Source: Falciphora oryzae
Taxonomy: Eukaryota; Ascomycota; Sordariomycetes; Magnaporthales; Magnaporthaceae
Direction: 5' to 3'
Length of the DNA stretch: 64,000 bases
Assembly: GCA_000733355.1 (NCBI GenBank)
Contig: JNVV01000004.1
Span: 124,001 to 188,000 of the forward strand
The notes below the pieces were generated by a model. The model made no database searches, was not told the DNA's origin, and saw only the letters and a list, made by a program, of their open reading frames with translations. A program made the translations under genes and the position numbers. Of this stretch, positions 10,417-21,624 are shown in pieces. The first letter of the stretch is position 1, and every line of letters begins with the position of its first letter.

Positions 10417-13254
10417 CTACTGATTCTTGCCATTGGCCTCGACGCCATGACTGTGCCCGTTGCTGTGGCCATTCCCACTGCCATGTCCATTTCCATGACT
10501 ATTGCTATGCCCATTTTGACACCCCTCTGAGCCCTCCTCACCCTTCTGCTTCACCCAGATTTCGCCAATCGGGTCGCCCTCGCCCGCAACGCAGATCCAC
10601 TTCCCAGTCCCCCTCTCGGGCGGCGCGACCCTGACGCCCCTCCCGCCGCCGCCGATGATCAGGTTGCCCGGGCGGTAGCGCTCGTCGGCGCGCATGCGGC
10701 GGATGACAGAACCGTGGACGCGGGCGTCGTCGGGAATGTCGCGCACCTCGCCGCGCGGCAGCGGCCAGCGGATGGGCTTCCAAGAGCCGTCGCCCTGCAG
10801 GTCCATGCGCCGGAAGGGCATGTACTCCATGATGCGCCACGAGATGACGGATCCCGCCGACATGCCGCAGTCCCACGACAGCGAGTCGTGGATGCGCGCC
10901 GTGTGCGCGTGGCAGATGAGATTGTGGAAGGTCGCGTGCACGTCGTTCTTGATGTTGCTGAGCCCGAGCCCGTGGCTGTGCTGGTGCTGGTGCTGCCCGT
11001 TGCAGTCCTCGCCGCCCTGCTCGACGCCGCCCGTGGGCGGGCCGGTGCCCGGCGTGTTGGGCTGGCTGCCGCTGTTGACGCGGATGTTGGGGGCTGGAGG
11101 CGCGGCTTGGCGCTGCTGAGGTGCCTTTTTGGGGTTGCTAGCACTATCGTCACCGTCGCCAACGTCCATGCCGCACTCGGCGGCCGACGCGCAGCCCATC
11201 GACACGACCTTGGTCATGTCGAACGACAGGCCGGCGCGGATGGCCTCGCGCACCATCCAGGCCAGCGGCACGTGGCTGGCGCTCTTGCCGCCGGGTTCAA
11301 TGTCCCAGCCGCCGCCGACGTCGCCGTGCCCGCCCGAGAACCACACCTCGTCGATGTCCTGGTCGTCCTCGTCGGAGCTGCTGAAGCCGTCGTCGACGTC
11401 GGACGGCGCGGGGATGTGCGCCAGGTCCCCGTCATCGGCGTCCGAGTCGCAGTCCTTCTGGCTGCCGCCGGGCACCTCGAGGTGATCGAGGTACTCGTGT
11501 CCTTGGTGGCCGGTAGGGTCTCGGACGCTGCCGCGCCCGGCGCTGCCGAGTCGTCGCGCTGCGGCGACGGACGAGTCCCGCGTGCGCTGCGTTGTGCGCG
11601 ACTTGGACCGCGAGTGGTGCACGCGGTACCGCTCCGGGTGGTCCAGCGACGCGCGAGGCGGATGCTGGTGGGCTGCTGGCGGTGCTGCGGCCGCGGCTCC
11701 TCCCACGGCCTCCTTGGACGGGCGACGGCCGCGGTCCCGAGGCGGCGCCGGCGCTCCCGCGGACTCGCCGTTCGTCTTTTCACCCTGCTGGCCCTCCACC
11801 TCGGGTTTGGGCTCGACAAACACGGGCGTCTGCTGCGAGCGGTGGTGGTGGTGGTGGTGGTGCACGCGGTACTTCTCGTGGAACTCGTGGATCACGTGCC
11901 TGGCGTGATGGAGGCCGGCGCCGCCATGACCCTTGGCTCTGGCCTCGGCCGCGGCCTTCTTGCGCTCGATGGACTCGTGCCTGCTCTGGTAGATTAGGTC
12001 CTGGCGGAACTTGGCCCGGCGCTCGTCGATGCTAACGGCGTGCCGGATCACTTTCGCCTGTGTCGGGACTTTGCGTTAGCCAAGGACAGAACAGGGGAAA
12101 CAACCAAAGAAGGTGGATGTTTACCGAAGTGCGAGCCGTATAAGGAAACTTCGACACGGCACGCTCCATCCAGGCCGTCTCGAAGCGCGGGACGCTGTTG
12201 ACCGTGTCGAAGAGGCCGAGGAAGCGGATGCGGCGCACGGGGCGGCTGAAGGTCTCGCGGAAGCCCTTGAGGAACTCATACAGCTTCTCGGTCTTCTTGC
12301 GCGACTCTTCCCTCAGCTTCTCCCGCTTTTCCTTTTTGCGTCTTTCCCTGCTGCTGTCCTTCTTGTTGTTGCTATCCTCGCAGGCCTCGGCGTCGCCCTC
12401 GCACTGGATCGCCTCCTCCTCTTCTTCTTGGACGCCGCGGCGGCACTGCCACTGGGCAAAGGCCTTCCAGGCAAAGGAGACCATCTCCTCGTTGCCGTGG
12501 CTCAGCAGGCCGACGTAATCGAGCATCTCGGCCAGGAAGCGGGCGATGTAGGCGCCGCGCGAGAAGCCAAAGATGTAGATCTCATCGCCGGGAGAGTAGA
12601 AGCGCATCAGGAAGCGGTAGCCGCCGACGACGTGCTGGTCAAAGGACGAGCCGATGGCCGAGTCCTTGGCCTTGGTCATCCACGACTTGAAGCGCGCGCG
12701 CATCGACGTGTGCGACGACAGGTTGTTGGACACGACATATGTGCCGATGCCGGCTGTGTGGTGGCAGAGCCGAGGTTAGTATGGACTTTCTGCCTGGACT
12801 TTTCTAATCCTACCTCGTATCAGACTTACGCTGGTAGTAGTGGTCTGTTGCGGTTTGAAAAGGGTTAGCTAATGAGACAATACAAAACAAAACAGAACGA
12901 AACCAAAGGATACCGACATTGGTCGCTGGCAGTCCGGTCCAGCATGCGAAAGATCTTGAGGATGTTGCTGTCGCTGTCGTCACCGCGAAACTTGTTGCCG
13001 GTGCCGTCGAAGCACAGCACCAGCTTCCGGGGCTGCCTGCCCCGCTGTCCCGCTCCTGGGGGGTTCATGTCGACGAAGCTCTGCGGCCGGTGGGAGCCGT
13101 GCTCGAAGCTGGACTGGCGGCTCAACGGCGTCGGCTTGCTGCCCGGCCCTGGCACTGGCGACGGCGCAGGAGGCCCCGATCCGACCCCGAGCCTCGGTGC
13201 GAGATGGGCTTTATCCGCCGTCTGCTGCCTACCCCCAGCGGCAACCGTCTCCAT
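10417..13254 (-). CDS. DUF2235 (T6SS Tle1-like) alpha/beta-hydrolase domain protein
   Basis: Four exons are proposed: 13254-12918, 12844-12830 (15-nt microexon), 12753-12125 and 12057-10417, about 873 residues. The N-terminal ~75 residues are Pro/Ser-rich. The DUF2235 domain starts at LVLCFDGTGNKF (about 78-89) and continues through a YYQPGIGTYV segment created only by the microexon. The nucleophile elbow is GFSRG (Ser about 182). The family is related to bacterial type VI phospholipase effectors; in fungi the substrate is generally unknown. A Lys/Glu-rich insert lies near 220-280, a run of seven His near 385, acidic patches further on, and a C-terminus rich in His/Gly/Asn/Ser. The first donor required by the best reading is GTCGGT, which is unusual; a GTATCC donor 4 nt downstream would give a different, family-unlike junction. 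The His-rich tail may bind metal, but that is speculation. Confidence 0.85.
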
Positions 13255-13588
13255 CCTGACTGGCAAGTGGCAAGCAGATCTCTCGCCTCCCGGGACTGGC
13301 TGGCTGCTCTACTACCCGTGGCACAGGACCAATGTTAGTTGAGTTGGCAAGTGTCACACAGCCCGAACACTTGCATCCCATTCAGCTGCTGGTAGCCGCA
13401 AAAGCAGTAACGCAAAACCCACCCTTCCCCCGCTTGCTGCTGCTCGACGATGGCGTCACCCGAAAACCCCGAGGGCCTGTGGGTATGAGACGGGCCGCTC
13501 CGAGCACAGAGACGAGTGTCGCTCTCGGCCGGCTGCGACAAGTGTACGACGTTTGTGCTCAGGCGATGGCGCCGACAATCACAAAGAA

Positions 13589-13610
13589 CTGGCTGGCTGG
13601 CTGGCTGGCT
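13589..13610. repeat. CTGG tetranucleotide microsatellite
   Basis: About five and a half uninterrupted CTGG units, read directly. It sits in a promoter-side intergenic region. Confidence 0.9.
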
Positions 13611-14515
13611 TGAACCAAGGTCTTTTTGCATGAACGGGTGGAAAGGGGCGATGGCGCGCAGACCATGACATTTCTTTTTTTTTTTTTTTCTCGACCCACG
13701 TCCCCCTTCCTCACTTTCCCATGTTTCGTTTGGTCGTCTTCGTCCCTTTCCCCTCCTCCGATTGCCCTCCCTCGCTTTCCCGTGTCAACGCCATTTTACA
13801 TCAACCTGCCTCTCTAGCGGGGAGAGGTGAGAGGAGACGCGGCATGCGCGGTCGAATCGCCGATCAGAGTGGAGGTTTTTCTCTCCAATAATCCCGATGA
13901 TCCGCCTGTGCTTTTTTGCACTTTCACGACGACCTCTCTCATTCACACCCGAACGCCCCTTGGCCGCATCTGGCACAGCAGCCGGCCAGAAAAGGGAGAA
14001 GCCAACTGATCTGCACTGCGTCAAGCCAATCTCGCGAGGGTTCTCTCGGTCATACCGTGCGACGGTCGCACTGGGCACGCGGTGATCGACGCTGTAAGTC
14101 CTAGGCAGTCGGCACTGCAGTCCGTTGTGATCCCGTGTCCTGGGGTAACATTCATTGGGATCGGTATCTCCCGCTGGTCCCTTCCCTTGAGATTGCCGAT
14201 TGCCCATGTTTTACGCAGTCTATCTCGATCATCCACTTCTCTGGGATTTGTTTTTCTGGCAGGTAATCACTTGCAGGCCGGGTTCCAGGTTGTTACGACA
14301 ATGGAAAAGCCAGGGATGTGAAGGATGAATAGGAAACGGAGGGTGTCCTGTGCTACCACATGAGGAAGGCTAACCTTGCCGAGATTGGCAGCCTGCGACG
14401 AGCTAGCTGGCATGCGTGAAGCTATCACGGGCTTATGCAGCTACCCATGCAGCCATGCAGCCTTCTTTTTCTCCCAGTCCCTCCGGTCCCAAACTCCAGT
14501 GGCTCCCGAGCTATC

Positions 14516-14585
14516 CCAAGCTCCCAAGCTCTCAAGCTCCCAAGCTCCCAAGCTCCAAGCTGCCAGCAGCCAGCAGCCAGCAGCC
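14516..14585. repeat. Compound tandem repeat of CAAGCTCC then CAGCAGC units
   Basis: About five CAAGCTCC-like octamers (one has CT for CC, the last is truncated) run directly into about three CAGCAGC-type units. Visible by eye; no gene overlaps it. Confidence 0.85.
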
Positions 14586-15957
14586 CCTGAAAGGAAAAAA
14601 CAAGACATGTCTCGAACTGGTGCATCAATGGACAAGTGGTCCCACATCAATGGCTGTGCTGCTAAGCTTCGTGCCGGTCGGATGGGAGGACGAGATGAGG
14701 AGAGAGGAAGAGAAGATCCGACCGCCCAGCATGCGTGGCATGCCCACCTTTTCATGCCACCCTCCCACCACAGTCTCGGGCTTTGGAAGCGACCCAAACG
14801 ATTGGACTTCATGGCCTCGCACGCTTGGCAGAGGTTCAGCTGCCAAAGCTGCCAATCCCGGGCGCTACAAGCACGGCCCGCAGGCTGGACTTTTCCCGAT
14901 GCGGCAGAGCCGAACCAAGCTGGCACTAGCGCTGCGGCTTGCAGATCATGCCAAGCGACCCTGCCTGCGTCCCGGAAATTATGAGGCCGGCGTAGCTTTT
15001 GTCATGTATTGCCCTTCCGGGTTCGGAGCTAGCACGGTGGCGCCGGCATGCCGCTCTCTCTTTCACGGACCCTCAGCTCCTCGCGCATATCAGGGCGGGT
15101 CTGGATGGCCAGACGCGGACTGTATTCGATCAGTTGCAGAAGGTGGCGCCCCGACCCGCTTGCCTTGGCCAGTCCTTTCTGCACATGATCGGCGGGGCGG
15201 TGAGAGGACTCGATGAGAGAGGCGCGACGAGACGAGACAGCAGAGACAGAGGAGGAGACAAGGGGGTGATGTGGTGGTTGGGAGCTCGTGCAGCGCGCAC
15301 GACCTGGCCTCTGGCGTCTGGCCTCCTCGTCGGGCTGCGCCAGGCTGCTGATTCGCTGCTGCTAGTCTTGCTCGACAGTGCGGTGCAATTCTGACTGGCA
15401 AACCCCGCCCGGCGGCAGCCGATCTTCCCCAGGAAGGTTTCCCCGGTCTGTGTCGATGGTGTTGAATCACGAAGCGCTGGTTGGCCAGCTCAGAACACCA
15501 GCTTCGTGGTGCCAGGGTGCCTCCCGCGAGAGGTGCACCACACCACCAGGGTTGCCGATGATGAGACCCTTGCAGTCTCTTGCACGGGTGGTGCGTCGCG
15601 ATTCGAGGGTCAGAACCAGCTTGCCTACCCCAAGAAGGCTGCACAGGTCGAGATACGACCAGGGAACCCCAGAACCCCAGGTAGCACATCACAAGTTGGA
15701 CATTGTGGCTTGGGAGCCCCTCCCTTTCTGGTGATAGACGATGGCGTGAATGGCTAGGCAGCTTGTCTGACCTCGGCGTTTGTTGAGAGCTCCCGCCTCC
15801 CGTCGCCCATCGCCCTCCCTCTCTTCCGTATTTCTGCCGGCCAAACCATCTCTCTGCCCCCTCTTTCTTCTCTCTCCTGCCCTCTCACGAGACACGACAC
15901 TCTCTTTCTTCCCGCTAGCAGACACCAAGTGGCAGACGACATCACACACAGGCCACG

Positions 15958-18900
15958 ATGGCGTCACAGACAAAGTACAGCACGCACACCACCACCACCA
16001 ACGGGGCGCCCGAGGCCAGCACCAACGGCGCCTCGGCGGCGAGCGGCAGCAGTAACGGCAAGGCCACCAAGAAGAGCCCGCCGCCGCCGCCGCTGGCCAA
16101 CAACGGCAAGCCGCCCAAGGCAAACAAGCAGGGCGCTGGGGCATCGCTGCATCAGTTTGGGCAGCTCATGCAGGCGTCGCGGCGGCCGCTGCCCACTCAG
16201 AACGGCGATGGCACGTACGCGACCGAGAGGGCGCAGACGGGGCTGCGGGAGGACCTCAAGGTGATGCGTAGGCAGGGTAAGTACTGTTCAAGGACTCTTC
16301 TCTGGACGGACAGGCCGCTAACAGAGAGTAGACTTCCGGACGCTGCGCACGCTCATCAAGAAGAAGCTCAAGGGCGAGCTGATCACGGATGACAAGACCA
16401 TGATCATGGAGCACGTCATCTCGCTGGTGGCCAACCTGCCGCACAACTCCAAGACGCGCGTCAAGCTGACCAACAACTTCCTGAGCGAGCTCTGGTACAC
16501 ACTGGACCACCCGCCCATGAACTACATTGGCGACCACTACATGTACCGCACCGCGGATGGCTCCAACAACAATGTCATCCTACCGTCGCTCGGCGCCGCG
16601 GGCAGCACCTACGCCCGCTCCGTGCTGCCCACCATCGTGCCGCCCGGCGCCCTGCCTGACCCCAACACCATCTTCGACGCCGTCATGGGCCGCACCAGCG
16701 AGACCTTCCGCAAGCACCCCAACAACGTGTCCAGCATCCTGTGGTACTGGGCCACCATCATCATCCACGACATCTTCTGGACCGACCACCGCGAGCCCAC
16801 GCGCAACAAGTCGTCGTCGTACCTGGACCTGGCGCCGCTGTACGGCAGCAACCAGGAGATGCAGGACTCGATCCGCACCTTCAAGGGCGGCCTCCTCAAG
16901 CCCGACACGTACGCCGACAAGCGCCTGCTGGGCATGCCGCCGGGAGTCAGTGTGCTGCTCATCATGTTCAACCGCTTCCACAACCACGTGGCCACCAACC
17001 TGGCCGCCATCAACGAGAACAAGCGCTTCACGCCGCCCGACAACAGCAGGCTGGAGGGCGAGGCGAGGGTGGCGGCCTGGAAGAAGTACGACAACGACCT
17101 GTTCCAGACGGCACGCCTGATCACGTCAGGGCTGTACATCAACATCACTCTCGTCGACTACGTGCGCAATATTGTGAATCTCAACCGCTGCGACACCACC
17201 TGGACGCTGGACCCGCGCCAGGCCACGGGCGCCAGCGTGGGCACCGAGAAGGGCGCCGAGCGCGGCACGGGCAACGCCGTGTCGGCCGAGTTCAACCTGT
17301 GCTACCGCTGGCACTCGTGCATCTCGGAGAAGGACGACAAGTGGGTGCAGGACTTCTACCATGACCTGTTCAAGAAGCCGTCGGACGAGGTCAGCCACGC
17401 AGACATGTTCAAGGGCTTCTACGCGTTTGAGCGCTCCATCCCCGACGACCCGGTCGAGCGTGTGTTTGGCGGCTTCAAGCGCGGGCCCGACGGCAAGTTC
17501 AGCGACGACGACCTCGTCAACTGCATCTCGGACGCCGTCGAGGACGTGGCTGGCGCCTTTGGTGCCCGCAACGTGCCCCAGGCCATGCGCCCCGTCGAGA
17601 TCCTGGGCATCCTGCAGGGCCGCAAGTGGAACGTGGCCGGCCTCAACGAGTTCCGCAAGCACTTTGGGCTCAAGCCGCACGAGACGTTCGAGGAGATCAA
17701 CTCGGACCCGGCCGTGGCCGACCAGCTGCGCCGCCTGTACGACCACCCGGACTTTGTCGAGCTGTACCCGGGCCTGGTGGCCGAGGAGGACAAGAAGCCC
17801 ATGGTGCCCGGAGTCGGCATCGCGCCCACCTATACCATCTCCCGGGTTGTGCTGTCGGATGCCGTGTGCCTCGTCCGCGGCGACCGCTTCTATACGACCG
17901 ACTACAGCCCCCGCGCGCTCACCAACTGGGGGTACAACGAGGTGCAGTACGACCTCAACGTCAACCACGGCTGCGTCTTCTACAAACTCTTCATCCGCGC
18001 GTTCCCCAACCACTTCAAGTACAACTCGGTTTACGCGCACTACCCCATGGTGATCCCGGACGAGAACCACCGGATCCTGACGAGCCTGGGGCGCGTCGAC
18101 CGGTTCGACTTTGCGCGTCCCACGGCCATCCCGCAGCGCACCAACATCACCAGCTACGGAGGCGCGCAGCACGTGCTGGAGCAGCAAGACACGTACAAGG
18201 TCACCTGGCATGAGGGCTTGCGCTACCTCATGGGCGAGGGCGGCGCCCGCTTCATGCTGTCGGGCGACACGCAGCTGCACACGCGCCAGCGCGAGTGCAT
18301 GCACGCCCAGCTGTACAAGGACGGCTGGCACGCCCACGTCAAGGCCTTTTACGCCGCCATGACGGAGCAGCTGCTTACCGACAAGAGCTACGTGCTCGGG
18401 AAGCCTGGACGCAAGACCGTCGACATCGTGCGCGACGTCGGCAACATGGCGCACGTGCACTTTGCCTCACGCGTCTTCGGCCTCCCGCTCAAGACGAAAC
18501 AGAACCCCAAGGGCATCTATAGCGAGCAGGAGCTGTACATGGTGCTGTCGCTCATCTTTGTCACCATCTTCTTCGACATGGACCCGGTCAAGTCGTTCCC
18601 GCTGCGCCAGGCCACTAAGACGGTCTGCGACCAGCTCGGCAAGCTCATCGAGACAAACGTCAAGATCGTCAACGGCTTCGGGCTGAAGGGCCTGTTCGCC
18701 GCCAAGCCCGCCAAGGACGACCCGTTGGCAATCTACGGCAGCAGCGTCATCAAGGGCCTCAAGAAGGCCGGCCTGTCCAACTACGACATCGCCTGGAGCC
18801 AGGTCCTGCCGACCGCCGGCGCCATGGTGCCCAACCAGGCCCAGGTGTTTGCGCAGGCCGTCGACTTTTACCTGGCGGACAAGAACAAGCACTACGTGTC

Positions 18901-19399
18901 CGACATCCACGCCGTCGCGACGCAGCCCTCGTCGCCCGAGACCGACGCCCTGCTCCTCGGCTACGCGATGGAGGGGATCCGCATGGCGGGGACCTTTGGC
19001 GCGTACCGCGAGGCCGCGTCCGCCGACGTGATCCGCGAGGACGACGGGCGCGAGGTGCCCATCAACCCCGGCGACCGCGTCTTCGTCAGCTTCGTCGACG
19101 CCGCCAAGGACCCGGCCCGCTTCCCGGACCCGCTCGTCATCAACCCGCGCCGCCCGCTCGAGGGGTACATCCACTACGGCGTTGGCCCGCACGCCTGCCT
19201 GGGACGCGAGGCCAGCCAGGTCGCGCTCACCGAGATGTTCCGCGCCCTGTTCCGTCGCAGGAACGTCCGTCGCGTCGACGGGCCCCAGGGTGAGCTCAAG
19301 AAGGTGCCGCGCCCTGGGGGGTTCTTTGTGTATATGCGCGAGGACTGGGGTGGCATGTGGCCTTTCCCCTGCAGCATGCGCATCATGTGGGATGAGTGA
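15958..19399 (+). CDS. Linoleate diol synthase / Ppo-type dioxygenase-P450 fusion
   Basis: Exons 15958-16276 and 16332-19399 (55-nt intron, GTAAGT..GTAG) encode 1128 residues. The family oxidises linoleic acid at C8 to a hydroperoxide in an N-terminal heme-peroxidase-like domain, then isomerises it to a diol in a C-terminal P450 domain; products act as sporulation (psi) signals. The first ~60 residues are low-complexity (Ser/Thr/Asn/Pro). The dioxygenase part has distal His252 (IIIHDIFW), catalytic Tyr431 and proximal His434 (CYRWH). The P450 part has an EGIR helix (about 987-990), Asn941/Gln944 in VPNQAQ, which corresponds to the Asn..Gln pair needed for hydroperoxide isomerisation, and heme-ligand Cys1062 in GVGPHACLGRE. 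That Cys argues against a 10R-DOX (PpoC-like) enzyme, whose P450 half lacks it. Whether the product is the 5,8- or 7,8-diol cannot be read here. ATG 15958 has context CCACGATGG. Confidence 0.93.
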
Positions 19400-19962
19400 T
19401 GTTTTTTTTTTTTTTTTTTTTTTTTTTTTGATGAGACTCTTTTGGAGATAATACCTTGCTGGGTCCGTTTGTTGATGTGCTTGCTGGTGTAGTTATTTTG
19501 GCGTATTTTCACTCTTCGGGCTCTTATAGCCAATGCTCAATACCACTCTCCATTGTATCGCAATATGATTCCAACGGATCTTTACGCGCTTGAAATATTG
19601 GCCTGTGACCTATGTTTGTGGATGGGCAACACCGTCCATGATGGACTTGATCTTGTCTAGGCAGACAGTCCTTTTCCGATCACTGCAAAAGGTGTTTGTC
19701 ACGGGGAGACGCCATAGGATAAAAGGACGTAAGTGGGTATAATATGTAATATTTCTCGGTAAAAAGCTATGTACATACGAATTAGAAACTACAAATAAAA
19801 TGGTATATATGATAATGACTGTCTCTGCACGGCCTCGTCACTCCCGTCCACCGACGCAGGCAGGATAGGTGGGTATATATCATCCAAGATAACCCCATCG
19901 TCTGTCGTGTCGGCCGGGCTCCGAGTCGTAGTTATTTCTTTCGTTTATTCTCTCCTCTCAAC
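19400..19962. other. Convergent 3' region with 28-nt T run
   Basis: This region lies between the oxygenase gene and the secreted-protein gene on the opposite strand. A run of 28 T (19402-19429) begins 3 nt after the oxygenase stop codon. The rest is AT-rich 3' UTR-like sequence. No gene is seen. Confidence 0.6.
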
Positions 19963-21624
19963 TTAAGCCCAGTTCCAGCACTTGTCAACGATGGGGACGG
20001 TGACGTTGTAGAGCTTGCCGCTCCAGTACTTGGTCAGGTGGCCGTCGAGCTCGAACAGGAAGTCCGACTTGAGGCTGACGCCCTGCTCGCAGGCAAGCAC
20101 GCCGGGTTTGGGCTGGGTGACGGCACCGCCGGCCTGGGTGGTGTTGCCGCCCGACGACAGGCCCTGGTCGCCCGAGAGGGTGAACCTGTTGTTGACGCGC
20201 GGGATGGCGGTCAGGCCCGAGCTGAGGTCGATGATGCCGCCCAGGACCTTGACGGCGAGCTCAACCTTGAGGCTGGCGAAGACGTCGGCCTGAACGTCGG
20301 CCTTCTGGCTGATCTGGGCGTCGGCCTTCCACTTGGGGTCCCAGCCGGTGGCCGTGGTCTTGAACTTGTTCTTGAGGTCAATGTGCACGTTGCCGGCGGG
20401 CATGCTGGCGCCCAGCTGGGTCTTGACGCCGACGGCGCCGCTGGTGGCCAGGTCCACGCCGATGCCGAAGGCGACACCGGGGCCCAGGGCGATGACGCCG
20501 GGCACGTTAACGACGGTCCACGACAGGTCGTCAGGGGCGTACTTGAAGGTGTTCTTGTACTCGGCCTGGACGTTGGCAGACAGGGCAACCTCGGCGTCGA
20601 AGCCAGCATCGATGTCAAAGTAGAGGTCCTCGAGCTTGAAGCCCAGGAAGTTGAACTTCAGGTATCCCGAGAAGGTGACCGAGGTGTTGAAGTGGGCCGA
20701 GTCGGCCGAGATGTCAACGTAGGGAGGGACGCTGAAGAGCACCTTCCTCTCGGGAAGAGCGGCGCCCCAGCCCAGGCTGACCTTGGGGTTCAGGGTCAGG
20801 CGGCGCTGCAGCTGAGCAGCGGGGAGCGACGAGAAGGTCATCTCGAGCTCGCCCGCGAAGTCCTCGATCTTCTTGGTGGCGGCGCTGGCCGAGATGGACA
20901 GCGAGGCGGCATCGGCGACGATGTTGCTGACGTCGAAGAAGCCACGCTCGAGCTCCGAGTCGCACTCGCCGTTGTGGTTGGTGATGAGGACGAGGCCATC
21001 CTTGATCGCGGCCCAGTTGTCGGCGGCCGACTGGAACGAGGTCTTGTCGGCAAAGTTGACCGTCATCTTGCTGCCAGCGCAGACGACCTTGGTGACGACA
21101 TCGATGTACTCGAGGGCGACAAAGGTGTTCTCGGTGGTCATGGTCATGTTGATCTGGCTGTTGGGCGCCTGGAGGGGCGCGGTCATGTTGAAGCCGCCAG
21201 CGGTGCTGTTGGAGAAGGGGTGGGAGCCCTTGCTGGCGACGGGGGCGACGGGGGCGTGGACCTCGGCCGCGGCGGAGCCCTCGGGCTGGCCGTAGTAGAG
21301 CGAGATCTTCTTGCACGGGATGATGTGGACAGGGTCCGAGGTGTCGACATCGGGGGCCTTGCAGGGGCCGAAGTCGGTGGTGCTGTTGGTGCCATCGAAC
21401 TCGGGCTCGGGCGTGATGGGAGCCGGCTGCTCGGGGAGAGCGTTGATGACGGGGGCGGGCGGCTGCTCGGGCATCTCAACCACGATGTAGCGCACCCGCT
21501 GGTTCTCGGGCGTGCACTGGCACGAGTCGGCGCCGTCGCGGGCGAAGACATCATTGGCGACGGCCGAGGAGGCTAGGAGGGAAAGGGCCCCGATGGCGGG
21601 GATCAAAGAGCGTGTGCCCACCAT
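19963..21624 (-). CDS. Secreted protein of the DUF7029/DUF7223 kind
   Basis: A single exon encodes 553 residues. A classical signal peptide covers about 1-23 (hydrophobic IPAIGALSLLASSAVA, then an Asn-Asp mature end). A Pro/Glu-rich linker with two Cys pairs follows. Residues about 165-270 resemble the DUF7029 type (FVALEYIDVVTKVVC.. and a LVLITNHNGEC segment). Residues about 300-500 are alternating hydrophobic/polar beta-strand sequence resembling DUF7223. The C-terminus holds a conserved-looking Cys pair and ends CWNWA, with no GPI tail. Several N-x-S/T sites are present. The function of these domains is unknown; secretion to the wall or medium is inferred. The ATG at 21624 opens directly onto the signal peptide, so the start is secure. 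The family name is from memory and would need a profile search. Confidence 0.8.
   Translation of the reverse strand: MVGTRSLIPAIGALSLLASSAVANDVFARDGADSCQCTPENQRVRYIVVEMPEQPPAPVINALPEQPAPITPEPEFDGTNSTTDFGPCKAPDVDTSDPVHIIPCKKISLYYGQPEGSAAAEVHAPVAPVASKGSHPFSNSTAGGFNMTAPLQAPNSQINMTMTTENTFVALEYIDVVTKVVCAGSKMTVNFADKTSFQSAADNWAAIKDGLVLITNHNGECDSELERGFFDVSNIVADAASLSISASAATKKIEDFAGELEMTFSSLPAAQLQRRLTLNPKVSLGWGAALPERKVLFSVPPYVDISADSAHFNTSVTFSGYLKFNFLGFKLEDLYFDIDAGFDAEVALSANVQAEYKNTFKYAPDDLSWTVVNVPGVIALGPGVAFGIGVDLATSGAVGVKTQLGASMPAGNVHIDLKNKFKTTATGWDPKWKADAQISQKADVQADVFASLKVELAVKVLGGIIDLSSGLTAIPRVNNRFTLSGDQGLSSGGNTTQAGGAVTQPKPGVLACEQGVSLKSDFLFELDGHLTKYWSGKLYNVTVPIVDKCWNWA

Larger units (their letters stand above)
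13255..15957. other. Intergenic region between divergent DUF2235 and oxygenase genes
   Basis: A 2.7-kb region flanked by two divergent genes, so it should contain both promoters. It carries a CTGG microsatellite (13589-13610), a T run (13675-13689) and a CAAGCTCC/CAGCAGC tandem block (14516-14585). From about 15780 it becomes C/T-rich, a typical leader for the oxygenase gene. Open frames inside it overlap one another and have no recognisable domain. Confidence 0.6.

Noticed and set aside
14376..15757. Long overlapping frames on both strands upstream of the oxygenase
   Set aside because: They overlap in several frames and contain simple repeats; composition alone explains the lack of stops.
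20038..21576. A 512-codon frame antisense to the secreted-protein gene
   Set aside because: It is a GC-rich shadow of the opposite strand; the real gene has a signal peptide and family-like sequence.
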